The notes beneath the pieces are model-generated. The model was not told where the DNA came from, did no database searches, and saw only the letters and a list, made by a program, of their open reading frames with translations. This document shows positions 1 through 7,468 of a DNA stretch of 47,555 nt, one piece after another. Made by a program: the position numbers and the translations under genes. The first letter of the stretch is position 1. Every line of letters begins with the position of its first letter. This stretch comes from Halothiobacillus sp. 15-55-196. Lineage in GTDB: Bacteria > Pseudomonadota > Gammaproteobacteria > Halothiobacillales > Halothiobacillaceae. The stretch is taken from contig NCKC01000023.1 of the NCBI GenBank assembly GCA_002282715.1, positions 1 through 47,555 of the forward strand, in the 5' to 3' direction.

Positions 1-37
1 GTTTGAACTCAGGACTAAATCTTCTTCTCTTGGTCAT
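1..37 (-). CDS. IS3-type transposase OrfA, N-terminal fragment (cut by window edge)
   Basis: Reading leftwards on the minus strand, an ATG at 37 is followed by codons for MTKRRRFSPEFK, after which the window ends. A basic start of this kind followed by FSPEFK is typical of the helix-turn-helix OrfA of IS3-family insertion sequences, which binds the element ends and is fused to the OrfB integrase by frameshifting. An AGGAG ribosome site lies about five bases upstream of the ATG. Only twelve residues are visible, so the family call rests on this motif and the group within IS3 cannot be given. Confidence 0.6.
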   Translation of the reverse strand, partial: MTKRRRFSPEFK

Positions 38-100
38 AAACACTCCTTGGCCCCATTATAAGGCTTCTTTGAAGTGTCCGTGTTATCGGGGTAGAACCCG
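1..100 (-). mobile_element. End of an IS3-family insertion sequence (right boundary approximate)
   Basis: The 60 or so bases upstream of the transposase start hold a TATAAT-like -10 box (minus strand, about 56-61) and a sequence resembling an IS terminal repeat, TACCCCGATAACACGGACAC on the minus strand at about 75-96. The other end of the element is outside the window, so neither the inverted repeat nor a target duplication can be confirmed. The boundary near 95-103 is an estimate. Confidence 0.45.
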
Positions 101-250
101 GCGCTACGACCCGCTAGGCTACTCGGGCGCGACCGAGACCATCATGCGCCAATAAGGTGAGACCACCGACCAGCTAAGGGACAGGGTTGTGCAGCGCACC
201 GCCGAATCTTCATTCTGGTGGGCGATTTACTGAGTAGCACGAACCAGACA
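101..250. other. Unassigned DNA between the IS end and an orphan terminator
   Basis: No convincing gene is visible. One plus-strand frame reads RYDPLGYSGATETIMRQ and stops at 153-155, which could be the tail of a gene broken by the insertion sequence, but it is too short to name. I looked for tmRNA, RNase P RNA and SRP RNA signatures and did not find them. A strong terminator follows at 255-277 on the plus strand, so something transcribed rightwards probably ended here. Confidence 0.3.
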
Positions 251-254
251 CCAG

Positions 255-277
255 CCCGGCCAAGTGCCGGGTTTTTT
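255..277 (+). terminator. Rho-independent terminator with no clear parent gene
   Basis: The stem CCCGGC (255-260) pairs with GCCGGG (266-271) across the loop CAAGT. A run of six T follows directly. The shape is a textbook intrinsic terminator for rightward transcription, but no intact gene precedes it in the window. Confidence 0.7.
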
Positions 278-356
278 GTTGCCTGTTAGTAGCACCTTGG
301 AACAATCAAGCATTTTTCCTATGATGCGTATGTAGGTGCGTACGAAAAAGAGCCAA

Positions 357-381
357 TAAAAAAACCTATGCAAAACATAGG
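357..381 (-). terminator. Terminator of the tRNA-Ser gene
   Basis: On the minus strand the stem CCTATG / CATAGG (376-381 with 365-370, loop TTTTG) is followed by seven T (364 down to 358). It begins 15 bases beyond the 3' CCA of tRNA-Ser, so it fits as that gene's intrinsic terminator. Confidence 0.75.
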
Positions 382-395
382 CTTATTTGATTTTG

Positions 396-486
396 TGGCG
401 GAGCGAGAGGGATTCGAACCCTCGATACGGGGTTACCGTATACACACTTTCCAGGCGTGCTCCTTCAACCACTCGGACACCGCTCC
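396..486 (-). tRNA. tRNA-Ser, anticodon GGA
   Basis: The 91-nt minus-strand sequence begins GGAGCGG and ends with an encoded CCA. It has a matching acceptor stem, a D-arm, a five-pair anticodon stem, a long variable arm (as expected for a class II tRNA such as serine) and the T-loop GTTCGAAT. The anticodon loop CTGGAAA puts GGA at 450-452, which reads UCC and UCU codons. It has its own promoter and terminator and is transcribed in the same direction as rlmD. Confidence 0.96.
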
Positions 487-529
487 AGTTTTTCGCGCGT
501 CTCGACAGACGGGCAGGAAAGTGGCGCGG

Positions 530-558
530 ATTCTAGCAATCGTGCGGGGCTTTAGCAA
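530..558 (-). promoter_or_regulatory. Predicted sigma-70 promoter of tRNA-Ser
   Basis: On the minus strand TTGCTA (558-553) and TAGAAT (535-530) are separated by exactly 17 bases. The start would fall about 35-40 bases upstream of the tRNA, with a GC-rich discriminator, as is usual for stable RNA promoters. It lies just beyond the rlmD stop codon. Confidence 0.6.
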
Positions 559-564
559 ACAAAG

Positions 565-1893
565 TTATGTCTTTGCTCGCTCGAATACGGCCATGGATTC
601 AATGTGGCTGGTATGCGGGAACATGTCCATGACGCCCGCAACGATCAGGCGGTAGCCGTGTTGATGTACCAGGATGTGGGCATCGCGCGCCAGGGAGCCC
701 GGATGACAGGATACGTACACAATCCGTTCGGGGGCGAAACGCGCGATATTCGGCATCATGGCTTCGGCGCCGGCACGGGGTGGATCGAGCAGGACGCGGT
801 CGTAGGTTTGTTGCATCCAGAGATGTGTCGGATCGGGTTCAAACAGGTTGCCGATGACATGTTCGGTATTGGTGATGCCGTTGGCGGCGGCCGATTGAGC
901 ACCGCGTTTGACCATGTGTTCATCGAGTTCTACGGCGGTTACTTTGGCAGCTTTGCGGGCGATGGGCAGGGTGAAATTACCGAGTCCGGCGAATAGGTCG
1001 AGCACATGATCGCCCGGTTGCGCATTCAGCCATTGGAGCGCCTGCTCGACCATGGCCCGATTGACATCCGTGTTGATCTGGATGAAGTCCAGTGGTGCGA
1101 ATTCTATGGATACATCGAAACCGGGATGCGCGTATGTCAGCGGGGCGACTAGCGCCTTGTCGAGCGGATGAATGCTGTCGTTGTTTCCCGGTTGAAGATA
1201 GATGTCGAAGCCTTCCTGTATGCCAAAGGCCCGGAGCTTTTCCTTATCGGCTTGGCTCAAGGGCTCGAGGTGGCGGAATACGAGTGCGACCCGGTCATCG
1301 CCGCAGGCCACTTCGATTTGTGGGATGCGTTCACGAGCTTCCAGGCTGAGGATGATCTCGCCGATGTCGGTCAGTCGTTCGCCTACGCGGGGATCAAGCA
1401 CGCGGCAGCTTTGCAGATCGGAGAGAAAATGGGTGTGCCGTTCTCTGAACCCGACGATGACCCGTCCTTTTTTGGGTACGTATTTGACGCCGAGCCGGGC
1501 TTTGCGGCGGTAACCCCAGTTCGCACGGGCCAATGCGGGCAGTACGGTTTCCGGAACAACCTTGCCGATGCGTTGCAGTTGGTCCAATAGCGCCTGTTGT
1601 TTGATAATCAGTTGTTTTTTGCTGGTGAGATGCTGCATGGCGCAGCCGCCACATTGGTCGAAGTGAGGGCAGGGCGGTGTGATGCGATCCGGTGAAGCTT
1701 GTTCGATGGCGACGGTATCGCCTTCGTCAAAGTGTTTTTTCCGATCGGTGTAGATAAAGCGCACTGTCTCGCCGGGTAATGCGCGACCGATAAACGTGGC
1801 CTTGCCATCGATGTGGCTGACACCACGTCCTTCGAGGGTGAGGGATTCTATTTGGGCTTGAAATTCACCCTTCGGCAACTTTGGTTTTCGCAC
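565..1893 (-). CDS. rlmD: 23S rRNA (uracil-5-)-methyltransferase RlmD
   Basis: This SAM-dependent enzyme makes 5-methyluridine in 23S rRNA (U1939 in E. coli). With the start chosen here the protein is 442 aa, close to the 433 aa of E. coli RlmD. An N-terminal TRAM-like domain is followed by the iron-sulfur cysteines CPHFDQCGGC (C75, C81, C84), with a fourth in the later QSCRVLDP. The SAM loop VLDLFAGLGNF, the motif LLDPPRAG and the nucleophile Cys in VYVSCHPGS are all present. I chose the GTG at 1893 because a GGAG site lies 11 bases upstream and the protein then starts at the conserved N-terminus. The frame stays open to a TTG at 1998 and an ATG at 1983, which lack ribosome sites and add residues absent from homologues. 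Confidence 0.93.
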   Translation of the reverse strand: MRKPKLPKGEFQAQIESLTLEGRGVSHIDGKATFIGRALPGETVRFIYTDRKKHFDEGDTVAIEQASPDRITPPCPHFDQCGGCAMQHLTSKKQLIIKQQALLDQLQRIGKVVPETVLPALARANWGYRRKARLGVKYVPKKGRVIVGFRERHTHFLSDLQSCRVLDPRVGERLTDIGEIILSLEARERIPQIEVACGDDRVALVFRHLEPLSQADKEKLRAFGIQEGFDIYLQPGNNDSIHPLDKALVAPLTYAHPGFDVSIEFAPLDFIQINTDVNRAMVEQALQWLNAQPGDHVLDLFAGLGNFTLPIARKAAKVTAVELDEHMVKRGAQSAAANGITNTEHVIGNLFEPDPTHLWMQQTYDRVLLDPPRAGAEAMMPNIARFAPERIVYVSCHPGSLARDAHILVHQHGYRLIVAGVMDMFPHTSHIESMAVFERAKT

Positions 1894-2023
1894 GATTGGA
1901 TAGGCTCCTCGGATGAGACGGCGACATGTTTGGGGGTATTGAAGCAGGGTTTGTGGCGTCGGGGAAGTGTGGCAATAAGCCATTGCTTTTTTGAGCAAAG
2001 TAATGAGTGAACAAAAAACTGGT

Positions 2024-2303
2024 TCACGGCAGGCGCGGATCGGTCACCAGATTCACGACGAATTCACCGGTTGCATGGACATTCCTGGCCGTATTCTTGG
2101 GTTCGCCTGCATCGTTCTTGCCCATGCTGAACATGACATAAAGCGGGTCGCTCCCAATGGCATTGAAAAAAACTGTAAGTTGCCAGATTGACGATGCCAT
2201 CCGGGCTCAGGCTGCTGATCCACGCGATCGGGCGAGGCACGACCAGGTTCGTCAGCAATTTGTAGTTGTCCCTATTCGAATGACAGGCAGGATCAATGTG
2301 CAT
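2024..2303 (-). pseudogene. Flavin-reductase-like (DIM6/NTAB family) gene, frameshifted and truncated
   Basis: From an ATG at 2303 the protein starts MHIDPACHSNRDNYKLLTNL and reads on through VPRPIAWISSLSPDGIVNLA, the conserved FMN-binding N-terminus of this family. At the run of seven A at 2166-2172 the frame is lost. Removing one base restores SFFNAIGSDPLYVMFSMGKN and the conserved GEFVVNL. The restored frame stops at 2024-2026 after VTDPRLP, giving only about 92 residues where relatives have roughly 200. Both the frameshift and the missing C-terminal half suggest a decaying gene. A sequencing error in the homopolymer could explain the shift but not the truncation. Confidence 0.75.
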
Positions 2304-2580
2304 CGGGTGGTCCTCTGTGAATCGGCTTCTGGTATTCGATAGTATTGCAATCTGAAAGGGTCAATCGATCAACTGGTCTGCTGCATGAATGGGTCGTCAA
2401 TAGAGCGGTATGGTTTCTTCGGATTTTGTACGAGCCTCATAGAACGGGGAGGGGTGTGCGGTCATACAGGGAATTAAATCCCCGTTGTTTGCTCATACAC
2501 TGGTTGTTGTCGCCTGTTTTGTAGCGATGGCTGAGTTACACTAATCAACTTCCATGTTTTACCGAATTGGGCATTATTCA

Positions 2581-5493
2581 ATGAGCGAAAGCATCCATCA
2601 CCCCGCGTTTACCTTTGTTCGTTCCCAGCCGATTGCGGCCTTGAATCTCACGGTGGATGAATACCGTCACAATGCGACAGGTGCGCGGCATTTCCATCTG
2701 GCGACCGATGATCCACAGAATGTCTTTCTGGTGGGATTGCGTACGGTGCCGGAGGATTCGACCGGTGTGGCACACATTCTGGAACATACGGTGTTGTGCG
2801 GTTCGGAGCGTTTCCCGGTGCGCGATCCGTTTTTCATGATGATCCGCCGTTCGCTCAATACGTTCATGAACGCGTTTACCGCCAGCGACTGGACGGCCTA
2901 TCCCTTCGCTTCGGTCAATGTGAAAGATTTCTACAACCTGTTGGATGTTTATCTCGATGCGGTGTTTTTCTCCCGCATTGATGAGCGCGATTTCCGGCAG
3001 GAAGGCCACCGCGTCGAATTCACCAAGCCCGATGACCCATCCACACCGCTGACGTTCAAAGGTGTCGTGTTCAACGAGATGAAGGGCGCCATGAGCAATC
3101 CGTCCTCCGTGCTGTGGCAGACGCTGACGAGCGAGCTGTTCCCGACGACAACCTACCACTACAACTCCGGTGGCGAGCCCGCCGAAATTCCCAACCTGAC
3201 TTACGCGCAATTGAAGGCGTTTTACCAGCGGTTCTATCACCCGTCGAACGCCGTGTTCATGACCTATGGCAATTTGCCGGTGATCGATCTGCAAACACAG
3301 TTCGAAGAGAAGGCGCTGAAACGCTTTACCCGTATCGATCCCAACTCTGCCGTGCCCATCGAGCAGGCGCTGACTTCCCCGCGCGTGGTGGAGGAAAATT
3401 ATGCGCTCGATGAGCCCGATACCGCCGAGAAAACCCATGTGGTTGTCGGCTGGTTGCTGGGTGAAAGCACCGATCTGGATGCGGCGCTGGAAGCCCAACT
3501 GCTCGAAGGCGTACTGCTGGAAAACAGCGCTTCCCCGCTGTTGCGCGTGCTGGAAACCACCGATCTTGGCGGTTCGCCTTCGCCGATTCTGGGATTGGAA
3601 GACTCACAACGGCAGATGGTGTTCGTGGCCGGTGTCGAAGGCAGCGAGCCGGATCGCGCCGAGGCTGTGGAGCGGTTGGTACTCGATACCTTGACCGAAA
3701 TTGCCGAAAAAGGCGTGCCTGCGGACATGATCGAATCGGTACTGCATCAGATCGAACTCTCGCAACGTGAAGTGACGGGCGATGGTATGCCCTATGGCCT
3801 GCAACTGATCCTGCATGGTCTGCCTGCCGCGATTCACGATGGCGACCCGATCGCGGTTCTGGACCTGGAACCCGCGCTGGCGCGGTTGCGCAAAAAGGCT
3901 GCCGACAGCCAGTTCATCCCGAATCTGATCCGCAAACTGCTGCTCGATAACACCCACCGAGTGCGTGTAGTGCTCAAACCCGATACCGAATTGTCTGCCA
4001 GGAAGCAGGCCGCCGAACAGGCCCGTCTGGCCGCCATGCAGGCTGCCATGTCCGATGCGGGAAAACAGGCGGTAGTCGAGCAAGCCAAGGCACTGGCCGA
4101 GCGGCAGGCCGAGGTCGATGACATCAGCATTTTGCCGACCGTGACGCGTGAGGATATTCCCGAACACATCGATTTGCCGACCCCGGAAAAGATCATCCAT
4201 CATCCGGCGACAGTCACGTGGTTCAATCGCAGCACCAATGGTTTGGTTTACCTGCAAGCCGCGCTGGATCTGCCGCAATTGACCCACGATGAGCTCGATC
4301 TGCTGCCGATTTATAGCGGCGTTTTGACCGAACTGGGTGCCGGAGATCGTGACTATCTGCAGATGGCCGAGGCCGTCGCCGCGCGTACAGGCGGGTTTTC
4401 TGCCCGATCATCCATTCGCCCGGATCTCGACAACGCGCATAAGCTGAGCTCGTTTTTCCTGCTCAGCGGCAAGGCATTGGTTCGCCATGCCGGTGACCTC
4501 GTGGATCTGTTCCATCAGCACCTCAACGCGGCGCGTTTCGATGAAACCAGCCGTATTCGGGATCTGATCAGTCAGATTCGTTTTCGCAGTGAACAAGGCA
4601 TTGCCGGTTCCGGCCACGTTCATGCCATGAATCTGGCTTCCAGCGGAATGTCGGCGCGTGCCAAGTTGACCCATGAATCGGGCGGTGTGGCCGGTGTACG
4701 CCGGATTAAGGCAATGGATGACGCGCTCGATGAGCCCAAAGCCATCGACGATGTGGCCGAGCGATTGGCCCGTCTGCACGCCAAGCTCAAGGGCGGTTTA
4801 CGTCAGTACAACGTAATTGCCGAACGCCGCCATTTTGGCGATATTCAGCCCGCACTGGAACGTGTCATGCAGCATGGCAATCCGGTCGAGCATTTCCAGC
4901 TACCGAAGGTGCACCAACCGGTGCGCGAAGCCTGGATCGGTAACCTTGCCGTGAATTACTGCGCCAAGGCCCATGCCGCCGTACCGCCATTGCATGAAGA
5001 TGCCGCCGCGCTGGCCGTTCTGGGTGGCTTCCTGCGCAACGGCTATTTGCACCGCGCCATTCGTGAGCAGGGCGGTGCCTACGGCGGTGGCGCGGGATAC
5101 GATTCTGAATCGGCGAGCTTTCGCTTCTTCTCCTACCGGGATCCGCGCTTGACTGACACGCTCAATGACTTTGATCGAGCCATCGACTGGTTGCTGGATA
5201 ATACACATGAAGGCCGCACGGTCGATGAGGCGATTTTCGGTGTCATTTCCAGCATCGATAAGCCCGGTTCGCCCGCCGGTGAGGCAAAAAAAGCGTTTCT
5301 CAATACCTTGCATGGCCGAACGCCCGAACAGCAGCGCCTGATACGCGCCCGGATTCTGGATGTGACCGAAGCGGACTTAAAGCGCGTGGCAGAAACCTAT
5401 CTGAAGCCGGATTCCGCTTCCATCGGCGTGCTTTGCGGCCCGACGAAAGAAGATGAGTTAACAGGGCTGGGTCTGCATATCGAGCGGATTTAA
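2581..5493 (+). CDS. PreP-like M16C zinc metalloprotease (insulinase family)
   Basis: This large peptidase of about 970 aa belongs to the presequence-protease branch of M16, which degrades unfolded peptides inside a closed chamber made of two halves. The inverted zinc motif HILEH lies at residues 65-69, with the downstream acidic partner in the EGHRVEF region. The stretch around DPFFMMIRRSLNTFMNAFTA is strongly conserved in bacterial PreP homologues. A glycine-rich GGAYGGGAGY near the C-terminus matches the substrate-binding part of the second half. The start at 2581 (MSESIHHPAF) fits the family. An ATG at 2554 would add nine residues, and neither start has a clear ribosome site. The gene stands alone, followed by a new promoter before the cytochrome genes. 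Its peptide substrates are not known. Confidence 0.9.
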   Translation: MSESIHHPAFTFVRSQPIAALNLTVDEYRHNATGARHFHLATDDPQNVFLVGLRTVPEDSTGVAHILEHTVLCGSERFPVRDPFFMMIRRSLNTFMNAFTASDWTAYPFASVNVKDFYNLLDVYLDAVFFSRIDERDFRQEGHRVEFTKPDDPSTPLTFKGVVFNEMKGAMSNPSSVLWQTLTSELFPTTTYHYNSGGEPAEIPNLTYAQLKAFYQRFYHPSNAVFMTYGNLPVIDLQTQFEEKALKRFTRIDPNSAVPIEQALTSPRVVEENYALDEPDTAEKTHVVVGWLLGESTDLDAALEAQLLEGVLLENSASPLLRVLETTDLGGSPSPILGLEDSQRQMVFVAGVEGSEPDRAEAVERLVLDTLTEIAEKGVPADMIESVLHQIELSQREVTGDGMPYGLQLILHGLPAAIHDGDPIAVLDLEPALARLRKKAADSQFIPNLIRKLLLDNTHRVRVVLKPDTELSARKQAAEQARLAAMQAAMSDAGKQAVVEQAKALAERQAEVDDISILPTVTREDIPEHIDLPTPEKIIHHPATVTWFNRSTNGLVYLQAALDLPQLTHDELDLLPIYSGVLTELGAGDRDYLQMAEAVAARTGGFSARSSIRPDLDNAHKLSSFFLLSGKALVRHAGDLVDLFHQHLNAARFDETSRIRDLISQIRFRSEQGIAGSGHVHAMNLASSGMSARAKLTHESGGVAGVRRIKAMDDALDEPKAIDDVAERLARLHAKLKGGLRQYNVIAERRHFGDIQPALERVMQHGNPVEHFQLPKVHQPVREAWIGNLAVNYCAKAHAAVPPLHEDAAALAVLGGFLRNGYLHRAIREQGGAYGGGAGYDSESASFRFFSYRDPRLTDTLNDFDRAIDWLLDNTHEGRTVDEAIFGVISSIDKPGSPAGEAKKAFLNTLHGRTPEQQRLIRARILDVTEADLKRVAETYLKPDSASIGVLCGPTKEDELTGLGLHIERI

Positions 5494-5510
5494 AGTGTCC
5501 AGATTGTGGT

Positions 5511-5539
5511 TTGAACCGACGTGAAGCAGTATTTTATAA
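5511..5539 (+). promoter_or_regulatory. Predicted sigma-70 promoter for the tsdB-tsdA pair
   Basis: TTGAAC (5511-5516) and TTATAA (5534-5539) are 17 bases apart, just after the stop of the metalloprotease gene and about 90 bases before the first cytochrome start. A GC hairpin (GCCCGG / CGGGC, about 5549-5568) lies in the leader. Confidence 0.5.
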
Positions 5540-5626
5540 CACGGGCGGCCCGGGGTACTTCTCGGGCAGCTTGTCCTTTTAATTCGATTCGCCTGATTCC
5601 GGCGTCGTTTAATGGAGAGTTGCACC

Positions 5627-6307
5627 ATGTTCCAGTTTCGTTCCGTGTCCTTATCACGATCACTGTTCTGGCCCGCCTGCGGGGTGATTCTAACCGCAAC
5701 ATCGGGTGCTGTTTGGGCCGCGCCGCCGCCCGAAGCGGCCAGTTGCGCGGCTTGTCACGGCGCACAGGGTGAAGGCATGGCAGCAGCCCATTACCCGCGC
5801 CTGGCCGGAATGCCGGCGGATTATCTGGCCGAGCAGTTGCATTTGTTCGCATCAGGGCAACGCCAGAACGCCATTATGTCGGGTATGGCCAAACCGTTGA
5901 GCGCCGAGCAGATCAAAACGCTGGCTGATTATTACTCAGGCTTGCCCGTCACCATGGCCGCGCCTGCGCAGACGGTTCCCGCCGATTTGAAATCTCGTGG
6001 TGAACAACTGGCCGTGTATGGTGACTGGAAGGCGGGAATACCCGCCTGTTTTCGTTGTCATGGCCCCGGTGGTGTGGGCGTGGCGCCAGCGTTTCCGGCC
6101 TTGACCGGTCAAACGGCGACCTACCTTGAACAGCAAATTACGGCTTGGAAAAAAGGTACACGCAGTGGTGACCCTCAGGGATTGATGCATACCATCGCGT
6201 TACGGATGAGTGATGCCGATACCAAGGCAGTTACGGCCTGGTTGGCGGCACAGAAGCCAGAGGCAGCGGTGATGGGCAAAACGAATCAGGCCGGAGGCGC
6301 GCAATGA
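5627..6307 (+). CDS. tsdB: Dihaem cytochrome c4-type protein, probable TsdB electron acceptor
   Basis: The 226-aa precursor has a Sec signal peptide (about residues 1-32, cleaved near VWAA) and two c-type haem sites, CAACH at 40-44 and CFRCH at 141-145. Each lies at the start of a class I cytochrome fold, as in cytochrome c4. It should be periplasmic. The stop overlaps the start of the next gene (ATGA), so the two are translationally coupled. Because that gene resembles thiosulfate dehydrogenase TsdA, this protein is best read as TsdB, which takes electrons from TsdA. The ATG at 5627 has a GGAGA site eight bases upstream; an ATG at 5612 lies within that leader. The dihaem fold is certain; the TsdB name rests on context. 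Confidence 0.8.
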   Translation: MFQFRSVSLSRSLFWPACGVILTATSGAVWAAPPPEAASCAACHGAQGEGMAAAHYPRLAGMPADYLAEQLHLFASGQRQNAIMSGMAKPLSAEQIKTLADYYSGLPVTMAAPAQTVPADLKSRGEQLAVYGDWKAGIPACFRCHGPGGVGVAPAFPALTGQTATYLEQQITAWKKGTRSGDPQGLMHTIALRMSDADTKAVTAWLAAQKPEAAVMGKTNQAGGAQ

Positions 6308-7257
6308 GCAAGCACATTCAACAAATCAAGCCTGTGTTGACGTCGATTCTGCTGGCTTCCGTGGCCGTGGTGCCCTTTGTCAGTTCGGCTGCTAGTGAGG
6401 TCACGCCCAAATCGGCACCGAATGCCGCTGTGTTGACGGGGTCGACCTTCACCCCGCCCGACCCTGCCACCATACCGAATGACGAATTCGGCAAGATGGT
6501 TCAATTGGGCCGCAACATTATGTTCGAATCGAAGAGGTACGCGCCGCAGTATGTGGGTAATTCGCTCAATTGCGTGAACTGTCATACTGATGGCGGCGCG
6601 ATGGCGGGTTCCGCGCCGCTGTGGGGCGCGTGGGTGAGCTACCCGGCCTATCGTAGCAAGAACAAGAAAGTGAACACCTATGAGGATCGCCTGCAAGGCT
6701 GTTTTCGCTTCAGCATGAACGGCAAAATGCCGCCGCTCGGCAGTGAAGTACTGGTGGCGTTATCGGCTTATTCCTATTGGCTGGCAAAGGGCTTGCCGAC
6801 CGGCGACAGCAAAATCGCAGGTCGCGGGTACCCTGATCTTCCCGAGCCCAAGCAAGCGCCGGATTTCGTCCGTGGTCAGGCCGTGTATGAAGCCAATTGC
6901 GCGATTTGTCACGCCGCCAACGGTGAAGGCCGCGTGGTGAACGGTACTGTCGTATTCCCACCTTTGTGGGGTGCGCAGTCGTTTAACTGGGGCGCGGGCA
7001 TGGGCAGCATCAAAAATGCGGCCAAGTTTATTTACGCCAATATGCCCTATGGTCAAAGTTATAGCCTGACCCCGCAGCAAGCCTGGGATGTGGCGTATTT
7101 CATGGATGGACATGAGCGTCCGCAGGATCCGCGCTGGGAAGGCAGTGTAGCGGCCACGCGCGCCAAATATCACGACAATAAAAACAGTCTGTACGGTACC
7201 AAGGTGAACGGCGTTTTATTGGGTGATACCGGCGCGCCGAAGCCATTCAATGAATAG
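6304..7257 (+). CDS. tsdA: Thiosulfate dehydrogenase TsdA-like dihaem cytochrome c
   Basis: TsdA enzymes join two thiosulfates into tetrathionate in the periplasm and pass two electrons to a cytochrome; some also run in reverse. The 317-aa precursor has a signal peptide (about 1-29) and haem sites CVNCH at 90-94 and CAICH at 199-203. Between them, C133 in LQGCFRFSMNG sits where TsdA has the cysteine that ligates the active-site haem. That cysteine separates TsdA from ordinary dihaem cytochromes. The conserved NMPYGQ and WDVAYFM segments of the second domain are present. It overlaps tsdB by four bases. The family call is strong; the preferred reaction direction cannot be read from sequence. 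Confidence 0.85.
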   Translation: MSKHIQQIKPVLTSILLASVAVVPFVSSAASEVTPKSAPNAAVLTGSTFTPPDPATIPNDEFGKMVQLGRNIMFESKRYAPQYVGNSLNCVNCHTDGGAMAGSAPLWGAWVSYPAYRSKNKKVNTYEDRLQGCFRFSMNGKMPPLGSEVLVALSAYSYWLAKGLPTGDSKIAGRGYPDLPEPKQAPDFVRGQAVYEANCAICHAANGEGRVVNGTVVFPPLWGAQSFNWGAGMGSIKNAAKFIYANMPYGQSYSLTPQQAWDVAYFMDGHERPQDPRWEGSVAATRAKYHDNKNSLYGTKVNGVLLGDTGAPKPFNE

Positions 7258-7321
7258 GGAATAAGCCGTTAACCCGCTTTGATGGTCTGGTGCTTGAATC
7301 ACTTCTGATCAGGGTTTCTTT

Positions 7322-7412
7322 AAATCCCCCTCATTCCCCCTTTTACAAAGGGGGAGGTGCGCTGGCTCAAAAAGCGGAGGCTTATTCTCCCCCTTTGAAA
7401 AAGGGGGGATTT
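7322..7412. repeat. Paired C-run/G-run hairpins between convergent tsdA and recN
   Basis: Two hairpins follow one another: CCCCC (7336-7340) with GGGGG (7350-7354), and CCCCC (7389-7393) with GGGGG (7403-7407). The outer edges AAATCCCCC (7323-7331) and GGGGGGATTT (7403-7412) are also inverted copies, so the whole 91 bases can fold on itself. Short AAATCCCCC / CAAAGGGGGA units of this type recur in many proteobacterial genomes. Placed between two converging genes, the structure may stop transcription from both sides, though it lacks a proper T-run. Confidence 0.65.
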
Positions 7413-7468
7413 GCCGGGTCTTACCGATTACCTGAAGGAACGCTGCGTTTGGCAGATCTTCCTTGCAC

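Noticed and set aside
101..250. A tmRNA, RNase P or SRP RNA gene ahead of the orphan terminator
   Set aside because: The stretch AGAACCCGGC recalls the RNase P RNA end, but none of the other conserved segments is present, and the tmRNA T-arm and the SRP tetraloop are absent.
1991..2191. 66-codon plus-strand frame upstream of the decayed flavin-reductase gene
   Set aside because: It is antisense to the frameshifted flavin-reductase sequence, which explains the conserved residues.
2578..3498. 306-codon minus-strand frame inside the PreP-like protease gene
   Set aside because: The plus-strand product has clear M16 motifs throughout; the antisense product has none and no ribosome site.
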